From Gordonibacter sp034932485 (lineage in GTDB: Bacteria; Actinomycetota; Coriobacteriia; Coriobacteriales; Eggerthellaceae), in NCBI GenBank assembly GCA_034932485.1, contig JAYFOQ010000010.1:74635-138634 (forward strand): a stretch of 64,000 bases of DNA, given 5' to 3'. A model generated the notes under the pieces. The model was not told where the DNA came from. It searched no databases and was given only the letters and a program-made list of their open reading frames with translations. Shown piece after piece: positions 54,474-62,204 of the stretch (position 1 is its first letter; each line of letters starts with the position of its first letter). The position numbers and the translations under genes are program-made.

Positions 54474-55587
54474 CCCCCCTACGCTTATCACACGACGAAC
54501 GTTCATTCAGGCAGCGGGCCTAACAGCCGTTTCCCTCGCGGGAGGAGGGCTGCTTACCAGCTGCACCACACTCGACGAGTTCTTCTCCGGCCAGCGCGTA
54601 CTTGCAGACCACACCGGGCGCGATGTAACCATTCCCACCCCTTCCACACTTTCCAAGGTGTACTTCACCTCAGCGCTAGCGCAGGTGTTTTGCTTCACCA
54701 TGGCACCCGACCTGCTGGCTGGCACCGCCATCCCCTTCACAAGCGAGCAGTTAGAATATCTGCCCCTTGGTAGCAGCGATTTGGTATACATGGGCTCGCT
54801 CGCGCAAGGCGGTGTCATCGACACGGAAATGCTGCGCCTGAGTAACGTGCAGCTTATCTTCTCTATTTCTGGCACCGATCTAACCGATGTGAACATTGCC
54901 GATGCATTGCAGCTGCAGGATCAAACCGGCATACCGGTTTTCCTCATTGACGGGTCGTTCGACCGCATCGGTGATACGTACAGGCTTTTGGGGAATGCGC
55001 TGGGGCGCCCCGAGCGGGCCGAAGAGCTGGCTGCCTACTGCGAGCGCGTTTATCGCGACGTAACCCAAGCCGTGACCGCGGTTCCCGACGAACGACGTGT
55101 GCGTTACTATTTCGCCGAGGGGCCTGAAGGCCTACAAACCGAGCCGAATTCCTCGCAGCATTCGTTGGCCTTCCAGGTGGCAGGTGGCGTAAATGTGGCT
55201 GCCGACTTGGCGCTATCAGTGGGACGCCGCGACATGGCCGACACAACCGTGAAGCAGATAGCCGGGTGGGACCCTGAAGTGATAATTGCCTGGGATTGGC
55301 AGAGCAGGGGCGGAGCAGACCAGCTGATCCGCGCCACCTCGTCGTGGGCTGGCATATCTGCCGTGCGCGAGGGCCGCGTATACGCTATGCCGCACGTACC
55401 CTTCCCTTTCTGCGACCGCCCGCCTGGTGTGAACCGTTTTCTGGGCATACAATGGCTGGCCAACCTGTTCTACCCCAACTATTACGACGTAGATATGGTA
55501 GAGGTGGTGCGCGAGTTCTGCGCCACCTGCTACTGGCGCGATATCAGCCGCGCCCAAGCCGAGCAGATTTTAGGGAGGGAGAGGTAG
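54463..55587 (+). CDS. Tat-exported metal-chelate binding lipoprotein (FecB/BtuF-like), copy 2
   Basis: A 374-residue binding protein. ITRRTFIQAAGLTAVSLAGG is a twin-arginine leader and LLTSC the lipobox. The mature part (VLADHTGRDVTIPT, YFTSALAQVFCFTMAPDLLA, EVIIAWDWQSRGGADQL, PHVPFPFCDRPPGVNRFLG) is a paralogue of the 38380-39546 protein, sharing long blocks in order. GGAG precedes the ATG. It is co-transcribed with the LuxR regulator. I infer that both paralogues feed the FecCD/FecE pair at 56617-58657, which has no binding protein of its own. Confidence 0.87.
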   Translation: MPSSPPTLITRRTFIQAAGLTAVSLAGGGLLTSCTTLDEFFSGQRVLADHTGRDVTIPTPSTLSKVYFTSALAQVFCFTMAPDLLAGTAIPFTSEQLEYLPLGSSDLVYMGSLAQGGVIDTEMLRLSNVQLIFSISGTDLTDVNIADALQLQDQTGIPVFLIDGSFDRIGDTYRLLGNALGRPERAEELAAYCERVYRDVTQAVTAVPDERRVRYYFAEGPEGLQTEPNSSQHSLAFQVAGGVNVAADLALSVGRRDMADTTVKQIAGWDPEVIIAWDWQSRGGADQLIRATSSWAGISAVREGRVYAMPHVPFPFCDRPPGVNRFLGIQWLANLFYPNYYDVDMVEVVREFCATCYWRDISRAQAEQILGRER

Positions 55588-55640
55588 CGTTCTTTATCCG
55601 AGGATCATACCCAAACGACTTCGAGAGCAAGGTTTACAGC

Positions 55641-56639
55641 ATGTCTGACCACCTCATTCGACCCGCTCAAATAGAAGATTTCAAGTTCGTTGCCACCCTT
55701 GACAACGAAGGCCATCGGCTGCACGAGAGCCTTGAGCCCCGTTTATTTACCGACGGCAGCAACATGACCCGCGAAGAGCTTGAAGAACGCCTTTCCGGCG
55801 GCAACCACGGATGTCTCGTCGCCGAAGTGGACGGACGCATTGCCGGATTCCTCGCCTACGCCGTAATCACCCCGCAACGCTGGCCGGGGCTTGCCTGCCG
55901 TAAACTGCTGCGCATCAACAAGCTGGCCGTGCACGAGACCGACCGCAAACGCGGCATCGGCAGGCTGCTTTGCCAAGAGGCCGAGCGCATCGCGCGCGAT
56001 GCGGCGTGCGATTTGGTCGAACTGAACGCCTGGACGCGCAACCGCACCGCCTGTGAGTTCTACGAAAGCCTCGATTACCGAAGCGCCTCCAAACGCTACG
56101 TTAAGGAACTAAGCCTTGAGCACAACTGCGGCAAGACGAAGCCTTCGAAAAACTTCGGCGTGGCGGTAAAAGCAGCCGTATTCAAGGGCCAGCGCGTACT
56201 GGTCTTACATAAGTCGAAAGCTAAAGCCGTGAAGAGCATCGCACCGCAAGCCCACATCGACCTGCCGGGAGGCCGCGTCGACTTCGGCGAAGACCCAACG
56301 CGTGCCCTCATGCGCGAGATCGCGGAGGAAACCGGACTCACCGCGACCGTCCTTGCCCCCTTCAACTCATGGACGCACGTAAGAGATAACTTCCAGCTCG
56401 TAGGCATTGACTACCTGTGCGAATGGACAGGCGGCAACGTAACCTTAAGCGATGAGCACGAGTCCTTCGAGTGGCTTAGCCTCGAACAACTGCGTGAGAC
56501 GGGCTGGCAGCTAACCAGCACCCTCGAAGCCGCATTTTCCCTGCATGACAGCGCGAAACCTATGCAGCATGAAATCTCACGCACTTGCAACCATACACGG
56601 TTTCGCAGCGGAGCCCCTACAGCGGCACGCACACCGTAG
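55641..56639 (+). CDS. GNAT acetyltransferase-NUDIX hydrolase fusion
   Basis: A 332-residue fusion. Residues 1-155 are a GNAT domain (CLVAEVDGRIAGFLAYAV, INKLAVHETDRKRGIGRLLC with the acetyl-CoA RxxGxG/A motif, AWTRNRTACEFYESLDY). Residues 170-300 are a NUDIX domain whose box reads GGRVDFGEDPTRALMREIAE followed by ETGL. GNAT-NUDIX pairs occur in bacteria with unknown substrates. The ATG at 55641 follows AAGG, 54 bp after the binding protein. Its last 23 bp overlap the end of the convergent ATPase gene. Confidence 0.83.
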   Translation: MSDHLIRPAQIEDFKFVATLDNEGHRLHESLEPRLFTDGSNMTREELEERLSGGNHGCLVAEVDGRIAGFLAYAVITPQRWPGLACRKLLRINKLAVHETDRKRGIGRLLCQEAERIARDAACDLVELNAWTRNRTACEFYESLDYRSASKRYVKELSLEHNCGKTKPSKNFGVAVKAAVFKGQRVLVLHKSKAKAVKSIAPQAHIDLPGGRVDFGEDPTRALMREIAEETGLTATVLAPFNSWTHVRDNFQLVGIDYLCEWTGGNVTLSDEHESFEWLSLEQLRETGWQLTSTLEAAFSLHDSAKPMQHEISRTCNHTRFRSGAPTAARTP

Positions 56640-57405
56640 TATGGGCGCCGGTGGACAGTTCCACGTCGATCACATTCACAGGAGTGCGATAGATCCGCTC
56701 CAGCTGCTCGCGCGTCATCACCTCGTGCGGCGCGCCTTCCGCCTCCACCACCCCATCCTGCATAACCACCACACGGTCGGCGCAGTAAAAAGCGTGATAG
56801 GGGTCGTGCGTTACCATAAGAACACTCACGCCCGTCTTAGCTAAATCTTTCATACGTGAGAGCACGATCTGCTGGTTGCCAAAATCAAGCGAGGCGGTGG
56901 GTTCATCCATAATGATAAGGTCGGGCTGCTGGGTAAGCGCTCGCGCAATGAGAATAAGCTGCTGCTGACCGCCCGAAAGCTTCGTGTAGGTACGCTCAGC
57001 CAGATGGTCAATTCCCAAGAGACACATGGCATCCCACGCAATGCGACGGTCTGCAGGTGTAGTGCGCGACATGCGGCCCACGTAGGGCGTACGCCCCATA
57101 AGCACGACATCGGCTACAGAAAACGGGAACGGAGGGGTGTGTGCTTGGGGGATATAGGCAAACATCCGCGCACGTTCGAGGTCACTCAAGTGCAAAACAC
57201 TCTTACCCTCCATGGTAACCTCACCCGACAGGGGCTTCAACAGGCCTAATATGTTCTTCAGCATGGTGGTCTTGCCGCAGCCGTTGGCGCCAATAACGCA
57301 CACGAAATCGCCGCGCGCCACATCAAGCGACACGCCACGTACAATTTCTTTGCGCCCATAGCCGCAGTACAGATCACGCACCGAGAGCAAGTGCTCGCCG
57401 GCCAT
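56617..57405 (-). CDS. Iron/corrinoid-type ABC transporter ATP-binding protein (FecE-like)
   Basis: A 262-residue ATPase. GANGCGKTTMLKNILGLL (Walker A), KLSGGQQQLILIARALTQQP (signature), LIIMDEPTASLDFGNQQ (Walker B) and MVTHDPYHAFYCADRVVVM (H-loop) are visible, as in FepC/BtuD/HmuV. It is 1 bp after the permease gene. Together they make an importer without a linked binding protein. The gene's end overlaps the GNAT-NUDIX gene. Transcription is expected from the LuxR-box promoter at 58701-58747. Confidence 0.9.
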   Translation of the reverse strand: MAGEHLLSVRDLYCGYGRKEIVRGVSLDVARGDFVCVIGANGCGKTTMLKNILGLLKPLSGEVTMEGKSVLHLSDLERARMFAYIPQAHTPPFPFSVADVVLMGRTPYVGRMSRTTPADRRIAWDAMCLLGIDHLAERTYTKLSGGQQQLILIARALTQQPDLIIMDEPTASLDFGNQQIVLSRMKDLAKTGVSVLMVTHDPYHAFYCADRVVVMQDGVVEAEGAPHEVMTREQLERIYRTPVNVIDVELSTGAHTTVCVPL

Positions 57406-57406
57406 G

Positions 57407-58657
57407 CTACCACCCCCTCATATTGTGTCGGAAAATGAATATGAAGAACGGCACGCCGAGTATGGCAGTAAGTATGCCAATGGGAATTTCGGTTGAAGAT
57501 ACAAGGCGGGATATATTATCCACCAGCAGCAAATAACTTCCCCCAATGAACATGGACGCAGGCAACAGCACCTTATAGTTCGGCCCCACAATGGCACGCG
57601 CAAGGTGAGGAATAACCAGCCCCACCCATCCCACAATACCTGAAACAGCCACCGAGCAAGCCACAATAAGCGTCGAAGCGAAAATAACAATAAGGCGCAC
57701 ACGCTTCGTGTTGATGCCCATGCTTTTGGCCTCTTCTTCACCAAATGACAACACGTTCAGCTTCCAGCGCTCCATCATAAGCACGAAGAAACCTAACACC
57801 ATGGGTGCCAGTATCATCCAGAAGTCGCTCTGGTCGATACGCGAGAAACTACCCATGAGCCAAAACGTAATAGCCGGCAGTTTGTCGTTGGCATCGGCCA
57901 TAAACTTGATAAGCGACGTGCCCGACTGAAACAGCGTAGACACCAGCATGCCGCCCAGAACGAGACCTAAGATGGCGTCGTACTTGTTCACCATCTTGTT
58001 CATCCAAACGGCCCCGCCCACAGCTACCATTGCTCCAACAAACGCAAACAACTGCACATATACGTTCGAGAGATCGAGCAGCAGCGCTAGGCAGGCACCA
58101 AGGCTCGCACCTGCCGATGCGCCAAGCAGATCGGGGGACACAAGCGGGTTTTTGAACATGCCTTGGTAGCTGGCACCAGCAACTGCAAGCGCCGCACCCA
58201 CCATAACCACCACGAGAATGCGCGGAAGACGAATGTTCATAAGCGCCGTAGCCATTTTTGGGTCGACCTCGACGGTGGCAATGCTCACGCCGAACCACTG
58301 TCGCATAACATCGGCAAACGCATTGTTGGCCAACCCACCCAGCGTCTGCACCAACTCGACAGGATTGATAGGATAGCGGCCCAACGCAAATGACAGCACC
58401 ATAATTCCCACGAGTGATGTGCCGATAGCAACCTTAACCCACAGAGGCACTCGCTTGTTCAGCGCCGCTTCGGCACGCGCATCAGCCTCGTCAAGCCTAT
58501 CGATGGACGAGGATGTCGGTGCGGTTGGCGGAAAGAAGTAGTGCTTGATTCCCCGACTCCCTTGGCGGCTGGACGGATATGTCACATCCTCCAGCTCATC
58601 CTCTGTCTTGGCTGCTTCCACCAATTCCCCCTTGCTCGCGGCGCACGGACAGAGCAT
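57407..58657 (-). CDS. Iron/corrinoid-type ABC transporter permease (FecCD)
   Basis: A 416-residue permease of the FecCD/BtuC family, with about ten TM helices. LPRILVVVMVGAALAVAGAS, FKNPLVSPDLLGASAGASLG, PAITFWLMGSFS and GWVGLVIPHLARAIVGPNY are characteristic. The first 80 or so residues are a charged cytoplasmic extension. The ATG at 58657 has a weak ribosome site (AAAGAG); a GTG at 58621 behind AAGGGGG is a credible alternative. It is divergent from the second transporter operon and preceded by a LuxR box. Confidence 0.9.
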   Translation of the reverse strand: MLCPCAASKGELVEAAKTEDELEDVTYPSSRQGSRGIKHYFFPPTAPTSSSIDRLDEADARAEAALNKRVPLWVKVAIGTSLVGIMVLSFALGRYPINPVELVQTLGGLANNAFADVMRQWFGVSIATVEVDPKMATALMNIRLPRILVVVMVGAALAVAGASYQGMFKNPLVSPDLLGASAGASLGACLALLLDLSNVYVQLFAFVGAMVAVGGAVWMNKMVNKYDAILGLVLGGMLVSTLFQSGTSLIKFMADANDKLPAITFWLMGSFSRIDQSDFWMILAPMVLGFFVLMMERWKLNVLSFGEEEAKSMGINTKRVRLIVIFASTLIVACSVAVSGIVGWVGLVIPHLARAIVGPNYKVLLPASMFIGGSYLLLVDNISRLVSSTEIPIGILTAILGVPFFIFIFRHNMRGW

Positions 58658-58683
58658 GAAGCTCTTTTGTCTGCACCTTGCTT

Positions 58684-58701
58684 TTAGATATTCTCATCTA
58701 A
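58684..58701. promoter_or_regulatory. Dyad between -10 and permease start
   Basis: TTAGAT-ATTCTC-ATCTAA has perfect 6-bp arms with a 6-bp spacer and lies immediately downstream of the -10 for the minus-strand FecCD gene, a repressor-like position. A metal-responsive regulator is possible. Confidence 0.4.
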
Positions 58702-58747
58702 CTATAAATTGAGAGGACGACACGGGCACCCTATACGTTTGGTATAG
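58701..58747 (-). promoter_or_regulatory. LuxR-type box and -10 element of the FecCD/FecE operon
   Basis: CCTATACGTTTGGTATAG (58730-58747) contains CTATAC-GTTTG-GTATAG, perfect 6-bp arms. On the minus strand it is 23 bp upstream of TATAGT (58701-58706). The box and the GTGCCCG after it echo those at 52578-52623 (GTTCCCG), so both operons probably answer to the same regulator. Confidence 0.7.
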
Positions 58748-58809
58748 CCCATCGTTTATGCCTCGCCAAATACCCTGGCAAACCCAAGTACAGCCTTCTT
58801 TATATCTAA

Positions 58810-58849
58810 TTGATAATATACTTATGCTGTTATATACTTAAAAAAGTAT
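58810..58849 (+). promoter_or_regulatory. Near-consensus promoter with dyad over the -10
   Basis: TTGATA (58810-58815), 17 bp and TATACT (58833-58838) precede the second transporter operon. ATACTT-AAAA-AAGTAT (58834-58849) is a perfect dyad over and just past the -10, suiting a repressor, perhaps metal-dependent. The LuxR box lies about 75 bp upstream and may not act here. Confidence 0.65.
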
Positions 58850-58892
58850 TATTCCTAATTAATACTAATAAGGGATGAGGGACACGGGGGAT

Positions 58893-60050
58893 ATGAAAAA
58901 GTCGCTGGAAAGAGACATTCCGAGGGACTCCGGCGCACCAAGCGCCGGAGTCCCTCTCATGACACCATCGGGGCCACATTGGCGGAGTCCCCGAAGCACG
59001 CACGACAATTCCGACACGTCCTGCTACTCGGTAGCAAGCAAGAAGGCAAAACGCGCCAATGCCATTATTTTAGGTCTCGCCGTATTTATGGTGGTGGCCG
59101 CTGGCATATCACTCATGCTAGGACGCTATCCCATCGCACCGGACGAGGCGGTGCGCATGCTGCTCTCACTGATCTTCCCAATCGAGCCCACGTGGACTAC
59201 GCAACAAGAAACTCTTTTCTTCAACGTGCGCCTTCCGCGCATTATGTTAGCTCTCATGGTAGGCTGCTGTCTTGCTGCAGCAGGCGCAGCCTACCAGGGT
59301 ACGTTCCAAAATCCTTTGGTATCACCCGATATCTTAGGCGCTTCACAGGGTGCCGCCTTCGGGGCGGCGCTCGCCATACTCGCCGGACTTGGGGCTTTCG
59401 CGGTCTCCGTCTCAGCCTTTGCCTTCTCCATTGTCACCGTACTGCTGGTTTTACTTATAAGCGGGCGAGCCAAAGGTAACCGAGTATTGGTTACCGTCCT
59501 TGCCGGCGTTATGGTGAGTTCACTTTTCTCGGCTGGGGTATCCTTCACGAAACTTATCGCCGACCCCACCGATCAGTTACCCGCCATCACGTATTGGCTC
59601 ATGGGTAGCCTAACGGGGGCAAAACTGGACACAAATCTTCTCATGACTGCTGTGCCCATGACCATTGGCCTCGCAATACTTCTTGCTCTACGCTGGCGTA
59701 TTAATATCCTCACCATGGGAGACGACGAAGCATCAACTATGGGTGTTGACGCACGTAAAATACGCATCCTTGTCCTCATGGCAGCCACCCTCGTTACTGC
59801 CGCCAGCGTATCGGTCACCGGTATGATCGGCTGGATAGGTCTTATTATTCCCCACCTATCCCGCATGGTTGTCGGAGCCGACTACCGCAAGCTACTACCT
59901 TGCAGCATGCTTATGGGTGCCAGCTTTTTACTTATCGTAGATAACATTTCTCGCATTACCACGACGGCAGAAATTCCCGTCGGTATTCTCACTGCCTTCG
60001 TGGGTGCACCGTTCTTCCTCTACCTCATTACACGGAAGAAGAAGCTATGA
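58893..60050 (+). CDS. Iron/corrinoid-type ABC transporter permease (FecCD), second system
   Basis: A 385-residue FecCD permease. LPRIMLALMVGCCLAAAGAA, FQNPLVSPDILGASQGAAFG, LPAITYWLMGSLTGAKLD and GWIGLIIPHLSRMVVGADY are characteristic. About 60 N-terminal residues are hydrophilic (PRDSGAPSAGVPLMTPSG), longer than usual. The ATG at 58893 is preceded by GGGGG; an ATG at 58875 lacks spacing. The stop overlaps the ATPase start by 4 bp (ATGA). It is the first gene of a complete three-gene importer. Confidence 0.9.
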   Translation: MKKSLERDIPRDSGAPSAGVPLMTPSGPHWRSPRSTHDNSDTSCYSVASKKAKRANAIILGLAVFMVVAAGISLMLGRYPIAPDEAVRMLLSLIFPIEPTWTTQQETLFFNVRLPRIMLALMVGCCLAAAGAAYQGTFQNPLVSPDILGASQGAAFGAALAILAGLGAFAVSVSAFAFSIVTVLLVLLISGRAKGNRVLVTVLAGVMVSSLFSAGVSFTKLIADPTDQLPAITYWLMGSLTGAKLDTNLLMTAVPMTIGLAILLALRWRINILTMGDDEASTMGVDARKIRILVLMAATLVTAASVSVTGMIGWIGLIIPHLSRMVVGADYRKLLPCSMLMGASFLLIVDNISRITTTAEIPVGILTAFVGAPFFLYLITRKKKL

Positions 60051-60826
60051 GCATACATATTGAGCACTTAGATTTTTCCTACGGCAAGCGTCGCATTCTC
60101 AATGATGTATGTATCGACATTCCCGATGCCACGTTAGTAAACGTACTCGGGCCTAACGGTGTAGGAAAATCGACTCTATTTCGCTGCATTCTAGGACTAA
60201 ACAGCACCTATACAGGCACCGTTTCCGTCAATGGTAAAAACTTGCGACACCTTTCTATCAAAGAACGAGCACGCGAGATATCCTATATACCCCAGTCGCA
60301 TGCTCCGGTATACGACTACGAAGTACTTGACGTAGTGCTAATGAGTACCGGCACCGACTTAGGAATGCTACGCACACCAGGTCCACGTCACCGCCGACGT
60401 GCCTATGAAGCGCTTGAGCGTATTGGTATAGAACACTTAGCCGAACGTAACTACACGCAAATCTCAGGCGGCGAGCAACAACTCGTACTTGTTGCTCGAG
60501 CTCTTGCTCAAGATGCAAAAACCATCATCATGGACGAGCCCACAAGCGCGCTTGATTACGGTAACACCGTGCGCGTGTTGTCTTGCGTAAAGCAGCTTGC
60601 ACGCGAGGGGCTTTCCATCGTGCAGTCCACCCATCAGCCCGACCAGGCCTTCCTTTATTCAGACAAAACGCTGGTGCTGCATCAAGGATGTGTGCATGCT
60701 TTCGGCGACCCTAAAGACGTTATTACTAACGAGTTAGTAAGCACCATCTATAACGTGAACGTCGAAGTCAATTCTCTCTATGGCGACAAGGTGCGCGTCT
60801 GCGTGCCCGTACAGGAAATCGCATAG
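60047..60826 (+). CDS. Iron/corrinoid-type ABC transporter ATP-binding protein (FecE-like), second system
   Basis: A 259-residue ATPase. VLGPNGVGKSTLFRCILGL (Walker A), QISGGEQQLVLVARALAQD (signature, Glu replacing one Gln), IIMDEPTSALDYGNT (Walker B) and VQSTHQPDQAFLYSDKTLVL (H-loop) are visible. It resembles the 56617 ATPase but is clearly divergent, including a charged LRTPGPRHRRRAYEA helix. It is translationally coupled to the permease and lies 32 bp before the binding-protein gene. Confidence 0.9.
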   Translation: MSIHIEHLDFSYGKRRILNDVCIDIPDATLVNVLGPNGVGKSTLFRCILGLNSTYTGTVSVNGKNLRHLSIKERAREISYIPQSHAPVYDYEVLDVVLMSTGTDLGMLRTPGPRHRRRAYEALERIGIEHLAERNYTQISGGEQQLVLVARALAQDAKTIIMDEPTSALDYGNTVRVLSCVKQLAREGLSIVQSTHQPDQAFLYSDKTLVLHQGCVHAFGDPKDVITNELVSTIYNVNVEVNSLYGDKVRVCVPVQEIA

Positions 60827-60858
60827 CAACACCATCGGAAAGAAAGGAATTTTCTATC

Positions 60859-62001
60859 ATGAGAACTACCGGAACAAAAGCCTGGCGCAAGCGGGTAGCA
60901 GCCATTGCGTGCGCTGCCGTATTGTGCTGCAGCCTTGCTGCCCTTGCGGGCTGCTCAAGCGGCTCCGACAGCAAAGCTGCCGACCAAGGCAAAACAGAGC
61001 AAACTGCCACCACGCAGGCCGCTACCCGCACATTCACCGACTCGGCGGGACGCGAGGTGGAGGTACCCACTCAAATCGACAAGATTGCTCCTTCTGGACA
61101 CACTGCTACCCAGGTACTGTTAACCATGGCTCCCGATAAGCTAGTAGGCCTATCCCAGGAGCTTTCCGCAGATCAGCTAAAGTACTTCGACAAGAAACTG
61201 GCCGACCTGCCAGTGTTTGGTGCAGCATTCGGTGCCAAAGGTGACATGAACAAAGAGTCTGTTGCTGCATCTGGAACACAAATTGTCATCGACACCGGCG
61301 AGTACAAAGACGGCCTGAAGGAAGATCTGGACAATTTACAGTCACAGCTGGGCATTCCTGTAGTGTTTATCGAAACACCCCTTAGCGGCTACGATAAAGC
61401 TTACGAAATGCTTGGCGACCTTCTCGGCATGCAAGAGCGCGGCAAGGAACTGGGTGACTACTGCACTAAAGCTTACAACGAAACCAAAGAGGTTATGGCT
61501 AAAATTCCCGAAAGCGAGCGCGTAAACGTCGCGTATCTCTTGGGAGATTCCGGCCTCAATGCCATTGCCAAGGGCTCATACCAAGGCTCCGTCATCGATA
61601 TGTGCGCCAATAATGTGGTCCAAGTAGACAAAGCCTCTGGTAGCGGAGCTGGCAACGAGATTAGCCTTGAGCAAATAGCGGTATGGAACCCCGACATGAT
61701 TGTATTCGGCACAAAGAGCATCTATAGCACGGTAGGAAACGATGCAGCTTGGGCAGGCATTTCGGCCATTTCCTCAAAGAACTACTACGAGGTGCCCAGC
61801 GAGCCGTGGTGCTGGCTGAACAACCCACCGACGGTAAACCAGATTATGGGTCTGCAATGGTTCCCCCACCTATGCTACCCCGACAAGTTCAGCACCAGCA
61901 TGCAAGACGTCGTTACCAGCTATTACAAGACCTTCTACAACTACGACTTGTCGCAATCCGACTACAACGAGCTGGTGGCGAAGGCGCTACCCAAGAAATA
62001 A
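60859..62001 (+). CDS. Metal-chelate binding lipoprotein (FecB/BtuF-like), second system
   Basis: A 380-residue binding protein with a Sec lipoprotein signal (AALAGCSSGS, Cys 32) rather than Tat. Mature motifs are FTDSAGREVEVPTQIDKIAP, SGHTATQVLLTMAPDKLVG, EQIAVWNPDMIVFGTKSIYS and CWLNNPPTVNQIMGLQWF. It is more distant from the two Tat-type copies than they are from each other, so it probably carries a different ligand. AAGGAA precedes the ATG. A hairpin terminator follows. Confidence 0.88.
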   Translation: MRTTGTKAWRKRVAAIACAAVLCCSLAALAGCSSGSDSKAADQGKTEQTATTQAATRTFTDSAGREVEVPTQIDKIAPSGHTATQVLLTMAPDKLVGLSQELSADQLKYFDKKLADLPVFGAAFGAKGDMNKESVAASGTQIVIDTGEYKDGLKEDLDNLQSQLGIPVVFIETPLSGYDKAYEMLGDLLGMQERGKELGDYCTKAYNETKEVMAKIPESERVNVAYLLGDSGLNAIAKGSYQGSVIDMCANNVVQVDKASGSGAGNEISLEQIAVWNPDMIVFGTKSIYSTVGNDAAWAGISAISSKNYYEVPSEPWCWLNNPPTVNQIMGLQWFPHLCYPDKFSTSMQDVVTSYYKTFYNYDLSQSDYNELVAKALPKK

Positions 62002-62027
62002 CCAGTCACACAACCGACTCTTCCCGT

Positions 62028-62057
62028 CTACGACCCGGCCTTCGTGCCGGGTCGTAG
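62028..62057 (+). terminator. Terminator of the second transporter operon
   Basis: CTACGACCCGGC (62028-62039) and GCCGGGTCGTAG (62046-62057) are a 12-bp perfect stem with a 6-nt loop containing TTCG. Confidence 0.75.
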
Positions 62058-62138
62058 CACATACAGGAATCTCTTAGCCTATAAGATAATCTCTTCTTGT
62101 TTACCTAGTTTTCTCCTGATTGGTTTCTCCACCCCGAA

Positions 62139-62176
62139 ACAACGAACGCCTGGCGCAAATGCCAGGCGTTCGTTGT
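62139..62176 (-). terminator. Terminator of rpmE
   Basis: A 16-bp perfect stem (62139-62154 with 62161-62176, core AACGAACGCCTGGC) has a 6-nt loop and lies just after the rpmE stop on the minus strand. Confidence 0.75.
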
Positions 62177-62204
62177 AGTTGATGCAAGGGTTAGACTGCG
62201 TTTG

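Noticed and set aside
58658..58892. Cobalamin riboswitch in front of the FecCD operons
   Set aside because: I could not find the conserved B12-box or the associated paired elements on either strand; the region is AT-rich with simple dyads instead.
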